This document shows, piece after piece, positions 39,791-49,595 of a DNA stretch of 64,000 bases. Origin of the DNA: Brucella grignonensis (lineage in GTDB: Bacteria; Pseudomonadota; Alphaproteobacteria; Rhizobiales; Rhizobiaceae); NCBI RefSeq assembly GCF_002252505.1, contig NZ_NNRL01000161.1, positions 62,001 through 126,000 on the forward strand. The letters are read 5' to 3'. The notes under the pieces were generated by a model. It did no database searches, was not told where the DNA came from, and saw only the letters and a list, made by a program, of their open reading frames with translations. Numbering within the stretch: the stretch's first letter is position 1; each line of letters opens with the position of its first letter. The translations under genes and the position numbers were made by a program.

Positions 39791-41103
39791 CAGTTTGAGG
39801 CCTTTGCGGCGATAACACCTGAAATGGGCTTGCCGTCAGCATCGAGCGGCACAATGCGCAGACGGGTCAGGCGGTTCTTTTCCTTCTTCAGCACGGAAAA
39901 GCGCTTTCCATGGAAAGTAAAAGCCTGCTTCACTTCCGGTATCGTCTGGGTTTCATGAATGACAAGACCGGCAATCGTCGTTGCTTCCTCGTCGGGAAGG
40001 TTCCAGCCCAGCGCACGATTGAGATCACGGATCGGCAGCGAACCGTCGACAAGAACCGAGCCATCCGGTTGCAGTCTCACGCCCTGCATATCGAGATCGT
40101 GTTCATCGGAAATATCACCGACAATCTCCTCGAGAATGTCCTCGAGCGTCACCAGCCCCTGCACATCGCCATATTCATCAACGACGATGGCAATATGCGC
40201 CTTGCGGCGGAGGAAGGCGTCAAGCTGATCCTGAAGTGTCGTGGTATCGGGCACAAACCAGGGCTTGCGTGCCACTTTCATGATGTCGATGCGCTTAAAA
40301 TCATTATCGACGTCATAAAGCGTGCGCAGCAGATCCTTGGTGTGGATGATGCCGATAATATTATCGATCTCATCGCGCCAGACCGGCATTCGCGTGTGCG
40401 GGCTTGCCAGAATTTCGCGCACCACCTGCTCGGCGGGTGCATCGGCATTGATGGTCCCCATGGAGGTGCGATGCACCATGACATCGCTGACTTCCAGCTC
40501 TTTGAGATCAAGCAAACCACCCAGCTGGTCACGGTCTTCCTTGATCAGCGATTTGTCACGATGCAGCACCTCAACCGCACCGCGCAATTCTTCCTGCGCC
40601 GAGAGCATCGAGCGGCCGGCGGCCAGATTGACGCCGAAAAGCCGCAAGATCACCCGCACAATCCAGTTTACAACGCCTGAGATGAACCCCAGCAGAGCCA
40701 CAACAATTGAAACTGGACGCGCGACATACAACGCAAAGCGGTCGGGGTTTGAGATCGCCCAGGACTTTGGCAGAACCTCTGCAAAAATGACCAGCAGAAT
40801 GGTCATCGCCAAAGTCGAATAGGCAACACCCGCATCACCAAACAGCGTCAAAAAAATACTGGTGGCGATTGATGAAGCAAGAATATTGGCCAGGTTATTG
40901 CCAATAAGCAGCGCACCGATCAGACGGTCACGCTTTTTGATCAGGTGCTGAACAACCGTCGCGCGTTCATCGCCATTATATTCATAGCCCAACATTCGGG
41001 CACGAGAGGCGGCAGTCAGCGCCGTCTCCGATCCGGAAAAAAAGGCAGACAGAATGATGCAGAGCAGGATGATGCCGCACATTACCCATAGCTCGAAACT
41101 CAT
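39790..41103 (-). CDS. CNNM/CorC family transporter-associated protein (DUF21-CBS-CorC)
   Basis: A 437-residue protein with an N-terminal DUF21/CNNM membrane domain (about 1-195, three or four helices; AFFSGSETALTAASRARML), two CBS domains (about 210-335), and a C-terminal CorC/HlyC domain (about 350-430). The family handles Mg2+ or other divalent-cation efflux and binds nucleotides through its CBS pair. It follows aroB by 19 bases on the same strand, an arrangement common in rhizobial genomes. Confidence 0.92.
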   Translation of the reverse strand: MSFELWVMCGIILLCIILSAFFSGSETALTAASRARMLGYEYNGDERATVVQHLIKKRDRLIGALLIGNNLANILASSIATSIFLTLFGDAGVAYSTLAMTILLVIFAEVLPKSWAISNPDRFALYVARPVSIVVALLGFISGVVNWIVRVILRLFGVNLAAGRSMLSAQEELRGAVEVLHRDKSLIKEDRDQLGGLLDLKELEVSDVMVHRTSMGTINADAPAEQVVREILASPHTRMPVWRDEIDNIIGIIHTKDLLRTLYDVDNDFKRIDIMKVARKPWFVPDTTTLQDQLDAFLRRKAHIAIVVDEYGDVQGLVTLEDILEEIVGDISDEHDLDMQGVRLQPDGSVLVDGSLPIRDLNRALGWNLPDEEATTIAGLVIHETQTIPEVKQAFTFHGKRFSVLKKEKNRLTRLRIVPLDADGKPISGVIAAKASN

Positions 41104-41122
41104 TCTCGTAATCCTTTCAGAT

Positions 41123-42244
41123 TCAGGCGGAGAGGCGTTCCTTCAGGAACTCCAATACTGCCGCAGGCGGCACATCCTTGGCAATGAAGGACTGACCAAG
41201 CCCGCGCGTCAGAATGAAAGTGAGAGCGCCGCGCGTCACTTTCTTGTCCTGCGCAATATAGTCCATCAGCTTTTCAGCATCCGGAAGACCACCCGGCACA
41301 TCTTTGAGCGAGATCGGCAGACCGACGGTCTTCAGATGAGCCTCAACGCGTTCAGCATCCTCTACACCGCACAGGTTCATCTTGACCGAAAAACGATGCG
41401 CCAGCGCCATGCCGATGGCAACGCCCTCGCCATGTACCAGACGGCTTGAATCATAGCCTGTGGCAGTTTCAAGCGCATGACCGAATGTATGGCCGAGATT
41501 GAGCAGAGCACGATCACCATTTTCATGCTCATCGCGTGCAACAACTGCCGCCTTCGAGCGGCATGATTCAGCAATCGCCTCGGTGCGAGCAGCGCCTCCC
41601 GCAAAAACCTCTTGCCAATTTTTTTCGAGCCAGGCGAAGAAATCCGGACGGTCGATCAGGCCATACTTGGCGACTTCCGCATAGCCTGCACGGAATTCGC
41701 GCGCGCTTAACGTATCGAGCACATCCGTATCTGCCAGCACCAGCTGCGGCTGATAGAAAACACCGACAAGATTCTTGCCATATTGGGTGTTGATACCGGT
41801 CTTGCCGCCAACGGACGAATCCACCTGCGCGAGCAACGAGGTCGGCATCTGCACGAAATTCATGCCGCGACGCACAATGCCGGCGACAAAGCCGGAGAGA
41901 TCGCCCACGACCCCTCCCCCGAAAGCAATCAGCGCATCGCCGCGCTCCAGTCGGGCTTCCAGCACTGCATTTGTGACAGTCTCCAGCACCGAAAAGGATT
42001 TGGATTTTTCGCCAGGTTTGACGACGATGCTCGTCGCATCAAAACCTTGCAGGAAAAGCGCCGTTTCCAGATTCTTGAGATGTGCATCCGCCACATTCTC
42101 GTCGGTAACGACAGCAACGCGCCTGCCCTTGAGGCGCTTGCCAATCTCTTCGCCTGCACGGGCAACAAGCCCTTTGCCGATCAGGATCTCATAGGATCGG
42201 TCGCCCAGCGAGACGGGAACCGTAACAGTATCGGCAGCGGTCAT
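41123..42244 (-). CDS. aroB: 3-dehydroquinate synthase
   Basis: A 373-residue NAD- and Zn-dependent enzyme, second step of the shikimate pathway. Characteristic motifs: [34 protein letters not shown], and the metal-ligand region [12 protein letters not shown] with [13 protein letters not shown] take ATG 42244 (MTAADTVTV) rather than 42256. It follows aroK by about 40 bases. Confidence 0.97.
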   Translation of the reverse strand: MTAADTVTVPVSLGDRSYEILIGKGLVARAGEEIGKRLKGRRVAVVTDENVADAHLKNLETALFLQGFDATSIVVKPGEKSKSFSVLETVTNAVLEARLERGDALIAFGGGVVGDLSGFVAGIVRRGMNFVQMPTSLLAQVDSSVGGKTGINTQYGKNLVGVFYQPQLVLADTDVLDTLSAREFRAGYAEVAKYGLIDRPDFFAWLEKNWQEVFAGGAARTEAIAESCRSKAAVVARDEHENGDRALLNLGHTFGHALETATGYDSSRLVHGEGVAIGMALAHRFSVKMNLCGVEDAERVEAHLKTVGLPISLKDVPGGLPDAEKLMDYIAQDKKVTRGALTFILTRGLGQSFIAKDVPPAAVLEFLKERLSA

Positions 42245-42281
42245 AATGCACTCCAAAGCAGTCTAAACTCAGGCTGAGGGC

Positions 42282-42875
42282 CTATTTCTTATCCAGATGC
42301 TCGGTCAGAACGTCGATCAGTTCTCCGGCGATCACTTCTTTCTTGTCGTCACGTGTCATCACATGCAGATCAGCGAGCGCATAAACCGGATAGCGCTCAT
42401 TCATCAGCCGCTGCATCACACCGCGCGGATCATCATTCCTGAGAAGCGGACGGTTCTGACGGCGAGACACACGCTCCATCAGCACATCCAGTTCTGCATT
42501 GAGCCAAACTGAAACACCGTTTGCGGCAATTGCCTCACGGGTTTCGGCGTTCATATAAGCGCCGCCACCAGTAGCCAGCACCATGGGGCCATCTTCAAGA
42601 AGCCGCAGGATAACCCGGCGCTCCAGATCACGAAACTCGGCTTCGCCATAGGCTTCAAACAGTTCAGGAACCGTCATGCGGGCGGCGGACTCGATCTCGT
42701 TATCGGCATCGCGAAAAGGCAGGCCAAGCATTGTTGCGACCTTGCGACCCACGGTCGACTTGCCTGCGCCCATCAGCCCAACAAGAACGACCACTTTCGC
42801 ACCAAGAAGCTGACGGACAGCATCCGCCTTCTCGTTAAGATTTGTCTGTTTTGTTGTACTGCTCATAAACCTCAT
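42282..42875 (-). CDS. aroK: Shikimate kinase
   Basis: A 197-residue P-loop kinase phosphorylating shikimate with ATP. Walker [14 protein letters not shown], the DADNEIE substrate-binding segment, FRDLERRV and GGGAYMN are all visible, with the lid Arg near [10 protein letters not shown]. The start is uncertain among 42926, 42875 and 42866; I favour 42875 because GGAAG lies 6 bases upstream. First gene of the aroK-aroB-CNNM-ClbS unit. The C-terminus is normal. Confidence 0.95.
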   Translation of the reverse strand: MRFMSSTTKQTNLNEKADAVRQLLGAKVVVLVGLMGAGKSTVGRKVATMLGLPFRDADNEIESAARMTVPELFEAYGEAEFRDLERRVILRLLEDGPMVLATGGGAYMNAETREAIAANGVSVWLNAELDVLMERVSRRQNRPLLRNDDPRGVMQRLMNERYPVYALADLHVMTRDDKKEVIAGELIDVLTEHLDKK

Positions 42876-43021
42876 CCATTTCTTCCGGTTCCACATGAAA
42901 AACCGCGCGGCGTCAATCGCTTTCATCCGCTTTCATCGCCTGAACTGCACCAAATGGGGCTTTTTATGCGTGTGCTTTGGCTGTCCTTGCTTTCGTCTCA
43001 ATAGCACAGCATAAACACACC

Positions 43022-43267
43022 ATGCCCACGCTGACGCGCATTCTTGTCCTGCTTGCTGTGATCGCTGCCATTGTCTACGGCGCAATGTTCTCGCTCGCCA
43101 ATTTCGTGAAGCCGGTTACCCATGAGATCACCGTCGAAATCCCCGCATCAAAACTGAAACAGACAGTCGTGGCCCCACCGCCGGTACCGGCACCAGCATC
43201 GGCACCTTCAGAAACCGTCACAGACGGCCAGACAGATGGGTCCGATACGGCGGATAAGCAGGAGTAG
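43022..43267 (+). CDS. Small membrane protein with proline-rich tail
   Basis: An 81-residue protein: one transmembrane helix (about 5-25, [19 protein letters not shown]), a short beta-like segment [14 protein letters not shown], then a Pro/Ala/Ser/Asp-rich tail. The ITVEIPASK segment is often seen just upstream of xerD in Rhizobiales annotated as hypothetical. It ends 2 bases before the xerD start, so the two are cotranscribed. I start at 43022 (MPTLTR) because the helix follows directly. Confidence 0.75.
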   Translation: MPTLTRILVLLAVIAAIVYGAMFSLANFVKPVTHEITVEIPASKLKQTVVAPPPVPAPASAPSETVTDGQTDGSDTADKQE

Positions 43268-43269
43268 GC

Positions 43270-44193
43270 ATGCGCGCATCTTTGGCGATTGAGAATTTTC
43301 TCGAAATGATGAGCGCCGAACGCGGGGCCGCACATAACACGCTTGAATCCTATCGACGCGATCTGGAAGCCTGCGCCGAAGTGATGACCGCACGCGGCAT
43401 CAATCTCGCTGAAGCAAAAACCGACGATATACGCCATGTAATCGATGGTATGGCCAATGAAGGCTTTGCCGCGACATCACAGGCACGCCGTCTCTCCGCA
43501 ATCAGACAGTTTTTTCGCTTTCTCTATTCGGAAGGTTTCAGGCAGGATGACCCCACCGGTGTCATCGATGCCCCCAAAAAGCAGAAGCCTCTGCCGAAAA
43601 TCATGAGCGTCGAAAATGTCGGACGCCTTCTTGATCGTACCGATCTTGAGGCGAAAGAAGCACTTGAGCCTGCAGACCTTATCAAAGCACTTCGCCTTCA
43701 CGCGCTGCTTGAAACGCTTTACGCGACGGGATTGCGTGTTTCGGAGCTTGTGGGGCTTCCCGCAAGTGTCGCCCGCACCGACCATCGCTTTCTGATCGTG
43801 CGCGGCAAAGGCTCCAAGGATCGCATGGTGCCCCTGTCACAAAAGGCGCGCGAGGCTTTGCAGCGCTTTCTGTCGTTGCGCGATTCCCTGCCGGGCTACG
43901 ACGATAATCCCTGGCTCTTTCCGGCTTTTTCTGAAAGCGGCCATCTGGCGCGCCAGGTTTTCGCCCGTGAACTTAAAAGTCTTGCTGCCCGCGCCGGGCT
44001 TTCAAGCGCCTCGATCTCCCCGCATGTGCTGCGCCATGCCTTTGCCAGCCACCTTTTACAAAACGGTGCTGACCTGAGAACAGTGCAGCAATTGCTTGGA
44101 CATGCGGATATTTCAACGACACAAATCTACACACATGTACTGGAAGAAAGACTGCATAAGCTGGTAAGTGAACATCATCCGCTTGCCGATTAA
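43270..44193 (+). CDS. xerD: Tyrosine recombinase XerD
   Basis: A 307-residue recombinase partner of XerC at dif. The core-binding domain lies at about 5-95 and the catalytic domain at about 115-300 with Arg in [13 protein letters not shown], Lys in [34 protein letters not shown] and the nucleophile Tyr in IYTHV. Next to accA, the location typical of xerD in Rhizobiales. Confidence 0.93.
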   Translation: MRASLAIENFLEMMSAERGAAHNTLESYRRDLEACAEVMTARGINLAEAKTDDIRHVIDGMANEGFAATSQARRLSAIRQFFRFLYSEGFRQDDPTGVIDAPKKQKPLPKIMSVENVGRLLDRTDLEAKEALEPADLIKALRLHALLETLYATGLRVSELVGLPASVARTDHRFLIVRGKGSKDRMVPLSQKAREALQRFLSLRDSLPGYDDNPWLFPAFSESGHLARQVFARELKSLAARAGLSSASISPHVLRHAFASHLLQNGADLRTVQQLLGHADISTTQIYTHVLEERLHKLVSEHHPLAD

Positions 44194-44328
44194 GCGCGCG
44201 GCGGGTAAGAGAATTTCAGAAAAATTTGCAAGATGCGCGCGAAGTAAATATGTAAGGCGTCGTAAAACAGCCTCTATTGGGCTTGTTCTATGGCCAACAT
44301 CTCTGGAAACGCACAATAGTCAGGCCCG

Positions 44329-45282
44329 ATGTACAACTATCTCGATTTTGAAAAACCCGTCGCAGACCTCGAAGGCCAGATCCTTGAGCTGAAAAAGCTC
44401 GCACAGGAACAGGGCAGCGTCGAGATGAGCGACGAGATCAGCCGTCTCGAGAAACGATCGGCCGATGCGCTCAAAGATATCTATCGCAAGCTGACCCCAT
44501 GGCAGAAGGCACAGATCGCCCGCCATCCGGATCGTCCGCATTGCCTTGAATATATCAACCAGCTTTTCACCGAGTTCACGCCGCTTGCAGGCGACCGCCA
44601 GTTTGCCAATGACGAAGCCATTCAGGGCGGCTTTGCCCGCTTCAATGGCCAGCCTGTTGCCATTCTCGGTCAGGAAAAAGGCTCGGACACCAAGACGCGT
44701 CTCAAGCACAATTTCGGCTCGGCCCGTCCTGAAGGCTACCGCAAGGCTGTCCGCATCATGGAAATGGCCGACCGTTTCCAGCTGCCGCTGATTACCTTCG
44801 TCGATACAGCAGGCGCCTATCCGGGCGTCAGTGCCGAAGAACGCGGTCAGGCAGAAGCCATTGCGCGCTCCACCGCTGAATGCCTCAAGCTGCGCGTTCC
44901 TGTCATCTCGATCATCATCGGTGAAGGCGGTTCAGGCGGAGCGATTGCGATTGCCGTCGCAAACCGCGTCTATATGCTCGAACATTCGATCTATTCGGTC
45001 ATCTCGCCGGAAGGTGCGGCTTCGATCCTCTGGCACGATTCGACGCGTGCAAAGGATGCTGCCTCCAACATGCGCATCACCGCACAGGATCTGTTCGATC
45101 TCAAGATCATCGACGGTATCATTCCGGAGCCGCTTGGTGGCGCACATCGCGGCAAGGATGCCGTTATTGCAGCTGCAGGCGATATCATTACCGCCTCGCT
45201 GCGCTCGATGAAGGATGTCGATGGCGAGACGCTCAAGCAGGAACGTCGCCAGAAATTCCTCGAAATCGGCCGTAACCTTTAA
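44329..45282 (+). CDS. accA: Acetyl-CoA carboxylase carboxyltransferase subunit alpha
   Basis: A 317-residue AccA. With AccD it transfers the carboxyl group from biotin to acetyl-CoA, the committed step of fatty acid synthesis. Features: MYNYLDFEKPVADLEGQI start, GFARFNGQPVAILGQEKG, FVDTAGAYPGVSAEERGQ, and IIIGEGGSGGAIAIAVA with the oxyanion-hole Gly pairs. A terminator-like hairpin follows. Confidence 0.97.
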   Translation: MYNYLDFEKPVADLEGQILELKKLAQEQGSVEMSDEISRLEKRSADALKDIYRKLTPWQKAQIARHPDRPHCLEYINQLFTEFTPLAGDRQFANDEAIQGGFARFNGQPVAILGQEKGSDTKTRLKHNFGSARPEGYRKAVRIMEMADRFQLPLITFVDTAGAYPGVSAEERGQAEAIARSTAECLKLRVPVISIIIGEGGSGGAIAIAVANRVYMLEHSIYSVISPEGAASILWHDSTRAKDAASNMRITAQDLFDLKIIDGIIPEPLGGAHRGKDAVIAAAGDIITASLRSMKDVDGETLKQERRQKFLEIGRNL

Positions 45283-45308
45283 TTTACCATAAAATTCAAA
45301 AATCTATG

Positions 45309-45332
45309 CCGGCGCAGCTCAAACTGCGCCGG
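45309..45332 (+). terminator. Hairpin after accA, probable terminator
   Basis: CCGGCGCAG pairs perfectly with CTGCGCCGG around a 6-base loop, 26 bases past the accA stop. Only ATTTG follows, so termination may be inefficient. Confidence 0.5.
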
Positions 45333-45515
45333 ATTTGCATCATGCCATTATTTCCGCCATATTGCGGTCACTGTGTTTTTTAGGTAATTGAGCAACGGTT
45401 TATCAACGATACCGAAAGGTTTAGTTGTTAATATCCAGGCACCGAAAAGTCGGGTTTGCTTAAATGCGTCAGGTGATGCGGCTTCGAGCAGACTCTGATG
45501 AAGTTGAGTACCCGT

Positions 45516-45583
45516 TGCTCTACCTATTTGTTTTTATGCATTATCCGACGCAAAAGGCTCACACATTTTTGCTGGAAATGCTC
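45516..45583. repeat. Degenerate intergenic repeat (TAGAGCATTTCC family)
   Basis: GCTCTACCTATTTG, then GCATTATCCGACGCAAAAGG...CATTTTTGCTGGAAATGCTCTGA. It matches the element at 34671-34773 from its middle to its right end. It ends about 18 bases before the L,D-transpeptidase start, so that gene may be transcribed from within or past it. Confidence 0.75.
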
Positions 45584-45601
45584 TGACAGGCTCGATGCGA
45601 T

Positions 45602-46810
45602 ATGAAGATCAGAACCGCACTTCTTGGAACACTCATGGCATCCGCTCTGCTTGCGGGTTGTCAGGGTTCATCCGTTTCAGATCTCGGTTTGAGGGCTGAA
45701 AAGCCGCTTCCTGAAAAAGTCGTCGCCAAGATGAAATCGAAGGGCATGACCCGCACTTCGCCGATCATGGTTCGCATTTTCAAGGAAGAAGGCGTCCTCG
45801 AAGTCTGGAAGCAGAAGAATAACGGCAAGTACGACCAGATCGCATCTTACGAAATCTGCAAATGGTCGGGCAAGCTCGGACCGAAGTTCATCGAAGGCGA
45901 TCGTCAGGCGCCAGAGGGCTTCTATAATGTCCGCCCGGCCCAGATGAACCCCAATTCGCAGTACTATCTGGCCTTCAATATCGGCTTCCCGAATGCCTAT
46001 GACCGCGCGAACAACCGTACCGGTCAGCATTTGATGGTTCATGGTGCCTGCTCATCCTCGGGCTGCTATTCGATGACCGATGAAAGCGTCAGCGAAATTT
46101 ATGCATTTGGCCGCGATGCCTTCAAGGGCGGTCAGCGCGACTTCCAGATCCAGGCTTTCCCGTTCCGCATGACCGCAGCCAATATGGCACGCTATAAGAG
46201 CGATCCGAACTACTCGTTCTGGAAGATGCTCAAGCAGGGCTACGATTCCTTTGAGGTGAACAAGGTTCCGCCAAAGGTTGATGTCTGCGAAAAGCGTTAT
46301 GTCTTCAACGTACCAACGCCAGACGGTCAGCCACTTTCGGCCACGGATGCCTGCCCACCTTCGGTCGGCTCAGAATCCATGGCCTACACGTCTTCTTATG
46401 AAAAGACGTTCCAGTCCGCATTCAGCGCAGCACAGAAGAAGCCTGCACCGTCCATTCAGGGCATCGCAGAAGCCAAGCTCGTTTCCGCCTGGAGTGCCGC
46501 TCGTGCACGCGGCGAAAAGGTAACGCGCGAACCGCCGTCGCTTTCGCCTGCATCGGCTGAAACACCGAATGCACCGGATATCAAGCCTGCAGCGACGCCA
46601 ATCTCGGTGCAGCCAGCAACGGCTATTGCTGCAACGCCAGCGGTCGCGGCGCCTGCTGCAGCGCCCCAAGCTCAGGCCGCAACCACGCCTGTTCCGCAGG
46701 AAAACCCGGCAGCTGTTTCGCCAATGACCACTGCAAGCACTGTTGCAGATAATGTCGCGGCACCCGCTCCTGAAAAGAAAAAGCCGTGGTGGAAACTGGG
46801 CGGTAATTGA
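45602..46810 (+). CDS. L,D-transpeptidase family lipoprotein (YkuD domain, YafK-like)
   Basis: A 402-residue exported protein. A lipobox is visible (ASALLAG-Cys19) after a basic start. The L,D-transpeptidase domain (about 55-215) ends with the catalytic signature MVHGACSSSGCYSM (HG-x3-S-x-GC, Cys near 156). The C-terminal third (about 290-390) is Ala/Pro-rich low complexity. In family members it cross-links peptidoglycan or attaches/detaches proteins. The YafK-like domain may act as an amidase rather than a transpeptidase. tusA begins 6 bases after its stop. Confidence 0.88.
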   Translation: MKIRTALLGTLMASALLAGCQGSSVSDLGLRAEKPLPEKVVAKMKSKGMTRTSPIMVRIFKEEGVLEVWKQKNNGKYDQIASYEICKWSGKLGPKFIEGDRQAPEGFYNVRPAQMNPNSQYYLAFNIGFPNAYDRANNRTGQHLMVHGACSSSGCYSMTDESVSEIYAFGRDAFKGGQRDFQIQAFPFRMTAANMARYKSDPNYSFWKMLKQGYDSFEVNKVPPKVDVCEKRYVFNVPTPDGQPLSATDACPPSVGSESMAYTSSYEKTFQSAFSAAQKKPAPSIQGIAEAKLVSAWSAARARGEKVTREPPSLSPASAETPNAPDIKPAATPISVQPATAIAATPAVAAPAAAPQAQAATTPVPQENPAAVSPMTTASTVADNVAAPAPEKKKPWWKLGGN

Positions 46811-46816
46811 TAGCAG

Positions 46817-47047
46817 ATGGACAAAGACGTACCCGTCTATGATCTGAGAGGGCTTAAATGCCCTCTTCCTGTTTTAAAGACGCGCAATCGCCTTCAAAAC
46901 ATGCCGAGCGGCGCGCGTCTCTGGGTGGAGGCGACTGACCCGCTATCCGGTATCGATCTTCCGCATTTCTGCACGCAGGAAGGCCACGCTCTGCTCGCGC
47001 AGGAACGTGACGAAAACCTGCATCGTTTTCTTATTCAGAAAAAATAA
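46817..47047 (+). CDS. TusA family sulfur carrier protein
   Basis: A 76-residue protein with the TusA CPxP motif at DLRGLKCPLPVLKTRN (Cys near residue 14). TusA proteins relay persulfide sulfur to tRNA 2-thiouridine synthesis, molybdenum cofactor or other targets. Whether this is tusA proper or a paralogue cannot be told. It follows the L,D-transpeptidase gene closely, probably in the same transcript. Confidence 0.88.
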   Translation: MDKDVPVYDLRGLKCPLPVLKTRNRLQNMPSGARLWVEATDPLSGIDLPHFCTQEGHALLAQERDENLHRFLIQKK

Positions 47048-47062
47048 TTATCAGCGCACTAT

Positions 47063-48232
47063 TTATCGGGTGGAAAATCCGGGAATAGCCAGCGGGTTAT
47101 CCATCATGGCCGCGCGATCGGGACGATCAATCCCTGCCTTGCCCAGAAATGCATCGAAAAGCTCGCGCACATAGGTTTCCGGCAAATCCTTCACGATCAT
47201 CACCAGAAGCGTCTCGTGCTCATCCTTGGGCCATTTCGGCAGGCGTGCCGGTGGATGGAAGATTTTCTGCACACCATGGATGACCAGCGGACGATCAGGA
47301 TCTTCGGCAATCTGCACAATTCCCTTCACGCGCAACAACTTTTCACCATGGGTCGAACGCAGCAGATCGAGAAACATCTCGAAGGTCGAAAACGGGATCG
47401 GTTCCTTGTGCCGCAGCGAGAAGGAACGAATAGCGTCGTCATGATGATGGTGATGCCCATGATGGTGGTCATGATCGTGCCCGTGATCATGATTGCAATC
47501 CGGCCCGCATACATGATCATGGTCGTGATGATGAGCATGATCGTGGTGATGATCATCCTCATAAGCTTCTGCCTTCAACCAGCGTTGCACATCAGCCGTC
47601 TTGGTTTCGGGATTATACAACCCGCATTCAAAAAGAGCCGCATAGCCCGTGCGCGTATCGGAAGCTTCCAGTATATCCGCACCCGGATTGAGCAGTTGCA
47701 GCCTTGCTTTCAGGGCTGCCAGACCCACCTGCGCTTCTGGCATATCTGCTTTTGTGATGATGATGCGGTCGGCCATCGCAGCCTGTTTGACCGCTTCCTC
47801 ATGATTGTCGAGCGTTGCCATGCCATTGACGGCATCAACGGTCGCAAGCACGCCATCAAGGCGTAAAGCCTGCATCAGCACCGGATGTCCCATGATCGAA
47901 TGCAGCACCGGAGCCGGATCGGCAAGACCGGTCGTCTCGATGATGATCCGCTTCAATGCCTTGATACGCCCGGTCTGCAGACGATCGATCAGATCGGCCA
48001 GTGTATCCACCAATTCACCACGCACCGTGCAGCACAGGCAGCCATCGGCGAGCTCTATCACGCCTTCGCTTGCTTCTTCGACCAGCAAATGATCAATGCT
48101 CACTTCACCAAACTCATTGATGATGACAGCAGTATCCGTGAGTGCCGGATCTTTCAGCAGACGATTGAGCAGTGTTGTCTTGCCCGAGCCAAGAAAGCCG
48201 GTCAGCACGGAAACAGGAATTGGGTGCGGCAT
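47063..48232 (-). CDS. COG0523 family GTPase, His-rich (CobW/ZNG1-like)
   Basis: A 389-residue G3E-family GTPase. The P-loop is GFLGSGKTTLLNRLL (about 11-25), the metal-binding CxCC motif is GCLCC (about 64-68), with IIETTGLADPAP and TKADMPEA. Between the GTPase and the C-terminal CobW_C domain (about 285-365) is a His/Asp-rich stretch (about 225-268) able to bind zinc. The family contains metallochaperones for zinc or cobalt; the His-rich loop favours zinc. No Zur box was searched systematically. The cob genes are about 10 kb away, so a cobalamin role is less likely. Confidence 0.88.
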   Translation of the reverse strand: MPHPIPVSVLTGFLGSGKTTLLNRLLKDPALTDTAVIINEFGEVSIDHLLVEEASEGVIELADGCLCCTVRGELVDTLADLIDRLQTGRIKALKRIIIETTGLADPAPVLHSIMGHPVLMQALRLDGVLATVDAVNGMATLDNHEEAVKQAAMADRIIITKADMPEAQVGLAALKARLQLLNPGADILEASDTRTGYAALFECGLYNPETKTADVQRWLKAEAYEDDHHHDHAHHHDHDHVCGPDCNHDHGHDHDHHHGHHHHHDDAIRSFSLRHKEPIPFSTFEMFLDLLRSTHGEKLLRVKGIVQIAEDPDRPLVIHGVQKIFHPPARLPKWPKDEHETLLVMIVKDLPETYVRELFDAFLGKAGIDRPDRAAMMDNPLAIPGFSTR

Positions 48233-48241
48233 GGTTCTATC

Positions 48242-49360
48242 TTAGTTGATTGAGGCGGCAGCGCGCTGCGGGCGTGGCATCGGCACAGGGATCTGCGAAA
48301 TATCGAGCTGCCCGACCTTTGTCACCTTTGCAGGCGGCGCTGAAACAAGCCCGACCTGCACCGGCACCGGCTCACGGGTCATCGCATGAATATAAGGCGA
48401 ATTGAGCTGCAAACGCCCTTCGACATCGCGACCGTCCCAGCGATCAGCCATGGCCTGCTGGTTGCAAATGGTCTTGCGCATATCCACGGCCTGATAGACG
48501 GCACTGCTTGCCGGCGGCACCATGCTCCCAAGCGTCGGCACACCCGCACCATTGCTGCGGAATGCATCGGTCATCAGCTGTGCTGCCTGCACAGCGCGGG
48601 TTTCCTGACGATCAGCACCCAGCACAACTGCGAGAATTGTCCGGCCCTGACGGGTTGCTGAGCTGGCCAGATTGAAGCCTGATGCACAGACAAAACCGGT
48701 CTTCATGCCATCGGCACCATCGAACCGGCCAAGCAGAATATTGTAATTGGCCTGTGGCTTCTTGCCGTCGCCTGCATCAATAGCTTCTGTATTGAAATAA
48801 TGCGCATATTGCGGAAACTCGCGACGCAGCTGCACGCCAAGAACAGCCAGATCGTGCGCGGTCGAATAATTGTTCGGGTCATGCAAACCATTTGGATTGG
48901 CAAAATGCGATCCGCTCATGCCGATGCGCTGCGCTTCCGCATTCATACGCTGTACGAAAGCCGATTCCGTGCCGCCAACAGCTTCCGCAACGGCAACCGA
49001 AACGTCATTGGCCGATTTCACAAGCATGATCTTGAGTGCATTGTCGAGCGTCAACACGGAGCCAGGACGATAGCCCATCTTGCTCGGCGGTTCTTTCGAG
49101 GCGTTAACCGTCATTTTGACAGGGGATTCAAGCGTCAGCTGTCCTGCCTGAAGAGCACGGAAAGTGACATAGGCCGTCATCATCTTGGTGAGCGAAGCCG
49201 GGTACCAGCGCTGGAAAGGATCCTGCGCAGAATAAACCTTGCCACTTGCCACATCCACCGCAATCGATGGGTTAGCCGTAGCAGCGGACAAAGCACCAGC
49301 CAGGGCAAGGCCAGAAATTGCCGCGGTTGCAAACCAGATTTTCAACGGTTTCGAAATCAT
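48242..49360 (-). CDS. D-alanyl-D-alanine carboxypeptidase (class A penicillin-binding type)
   Basis: A 372-residue exported enzyme with a signal peptide (ATAAISGLALAGALSAATA). The three active-site boxes are in order: SLTK (about residue 57), SAN (about 114) and KTG (in GADGMKTGFVCASGFN, about 221). It trims pentapeptide side chains of peptidoglycan in the periplasm (DacA/DacF type). The C-terminal part after residue 270 is Pro-rich, without a clear amphipathic anchor. Followed by the COG0523 gene after 9 bases, so the two are likely cotranscribed. Confidence 0.9.
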   Translation of the reverse strand: MISKPLKIWFATAAISGLALAGALSAATANPSIAVDVASGKVYSAQDPFQRWYPASLTKMMTAYVTFRALQAGQLTLESPVKMTVNASKEPPSKMGYRPGSVLTLDNALKIMLVKSANDVSVAVAEAVGGTESAFVQRMNAEAQRIGMSGSHFANPNGLHDPNNYSTAHDLAVLGVQLRREFPQYAHYFNTEAIDAGDGKKPQANYNILLGRFDGADGMKTGFVCASGFNLASSATRQGRTILAVVLGADRQETRAVQAAQLMTDAFRSNGAGVPTLGSMVPPASSAVYQAVDMRKTICNQQAMADRWDGRDVEGRLQLNSPYIHAMTREPVPVQVGLVSAPPAKVTKVGQLDISQIPVPMPRPQRAAASIN

Positions 49361-49595
49361 TTCGTAGTTCCAATCAACGAGAGCCGCAATGCCTGCGGGT
49401 TATCGGTTCCGCTTCCTGTTGCATCGACCTCCAAAAGCCGCAACGGCTTGCGAATACACCAGTCAAAAAGGAGAATTTGCACTGCTCTTATCTATGCCAT
49501 GTGGCAAGGAAAAGGCAAATAGGGATTGCCCGCTTTCACCGAAACGTCATATTCTCGCAACTTCTGCATCATAAGAATCTCAGGATATTTCCGAA

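Larger units (their letters stand above)
45283..45601. other. accA to L,D-transpeptidase intergenic region
   Basis: In this 319-base gap I see the accA hairpin (45309-45332), about 180 bases without features, and a degenerate copy of the TAGAGCATTTCC-type repeat (45516-45583). No gene is visible. Confidence 0.65.
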
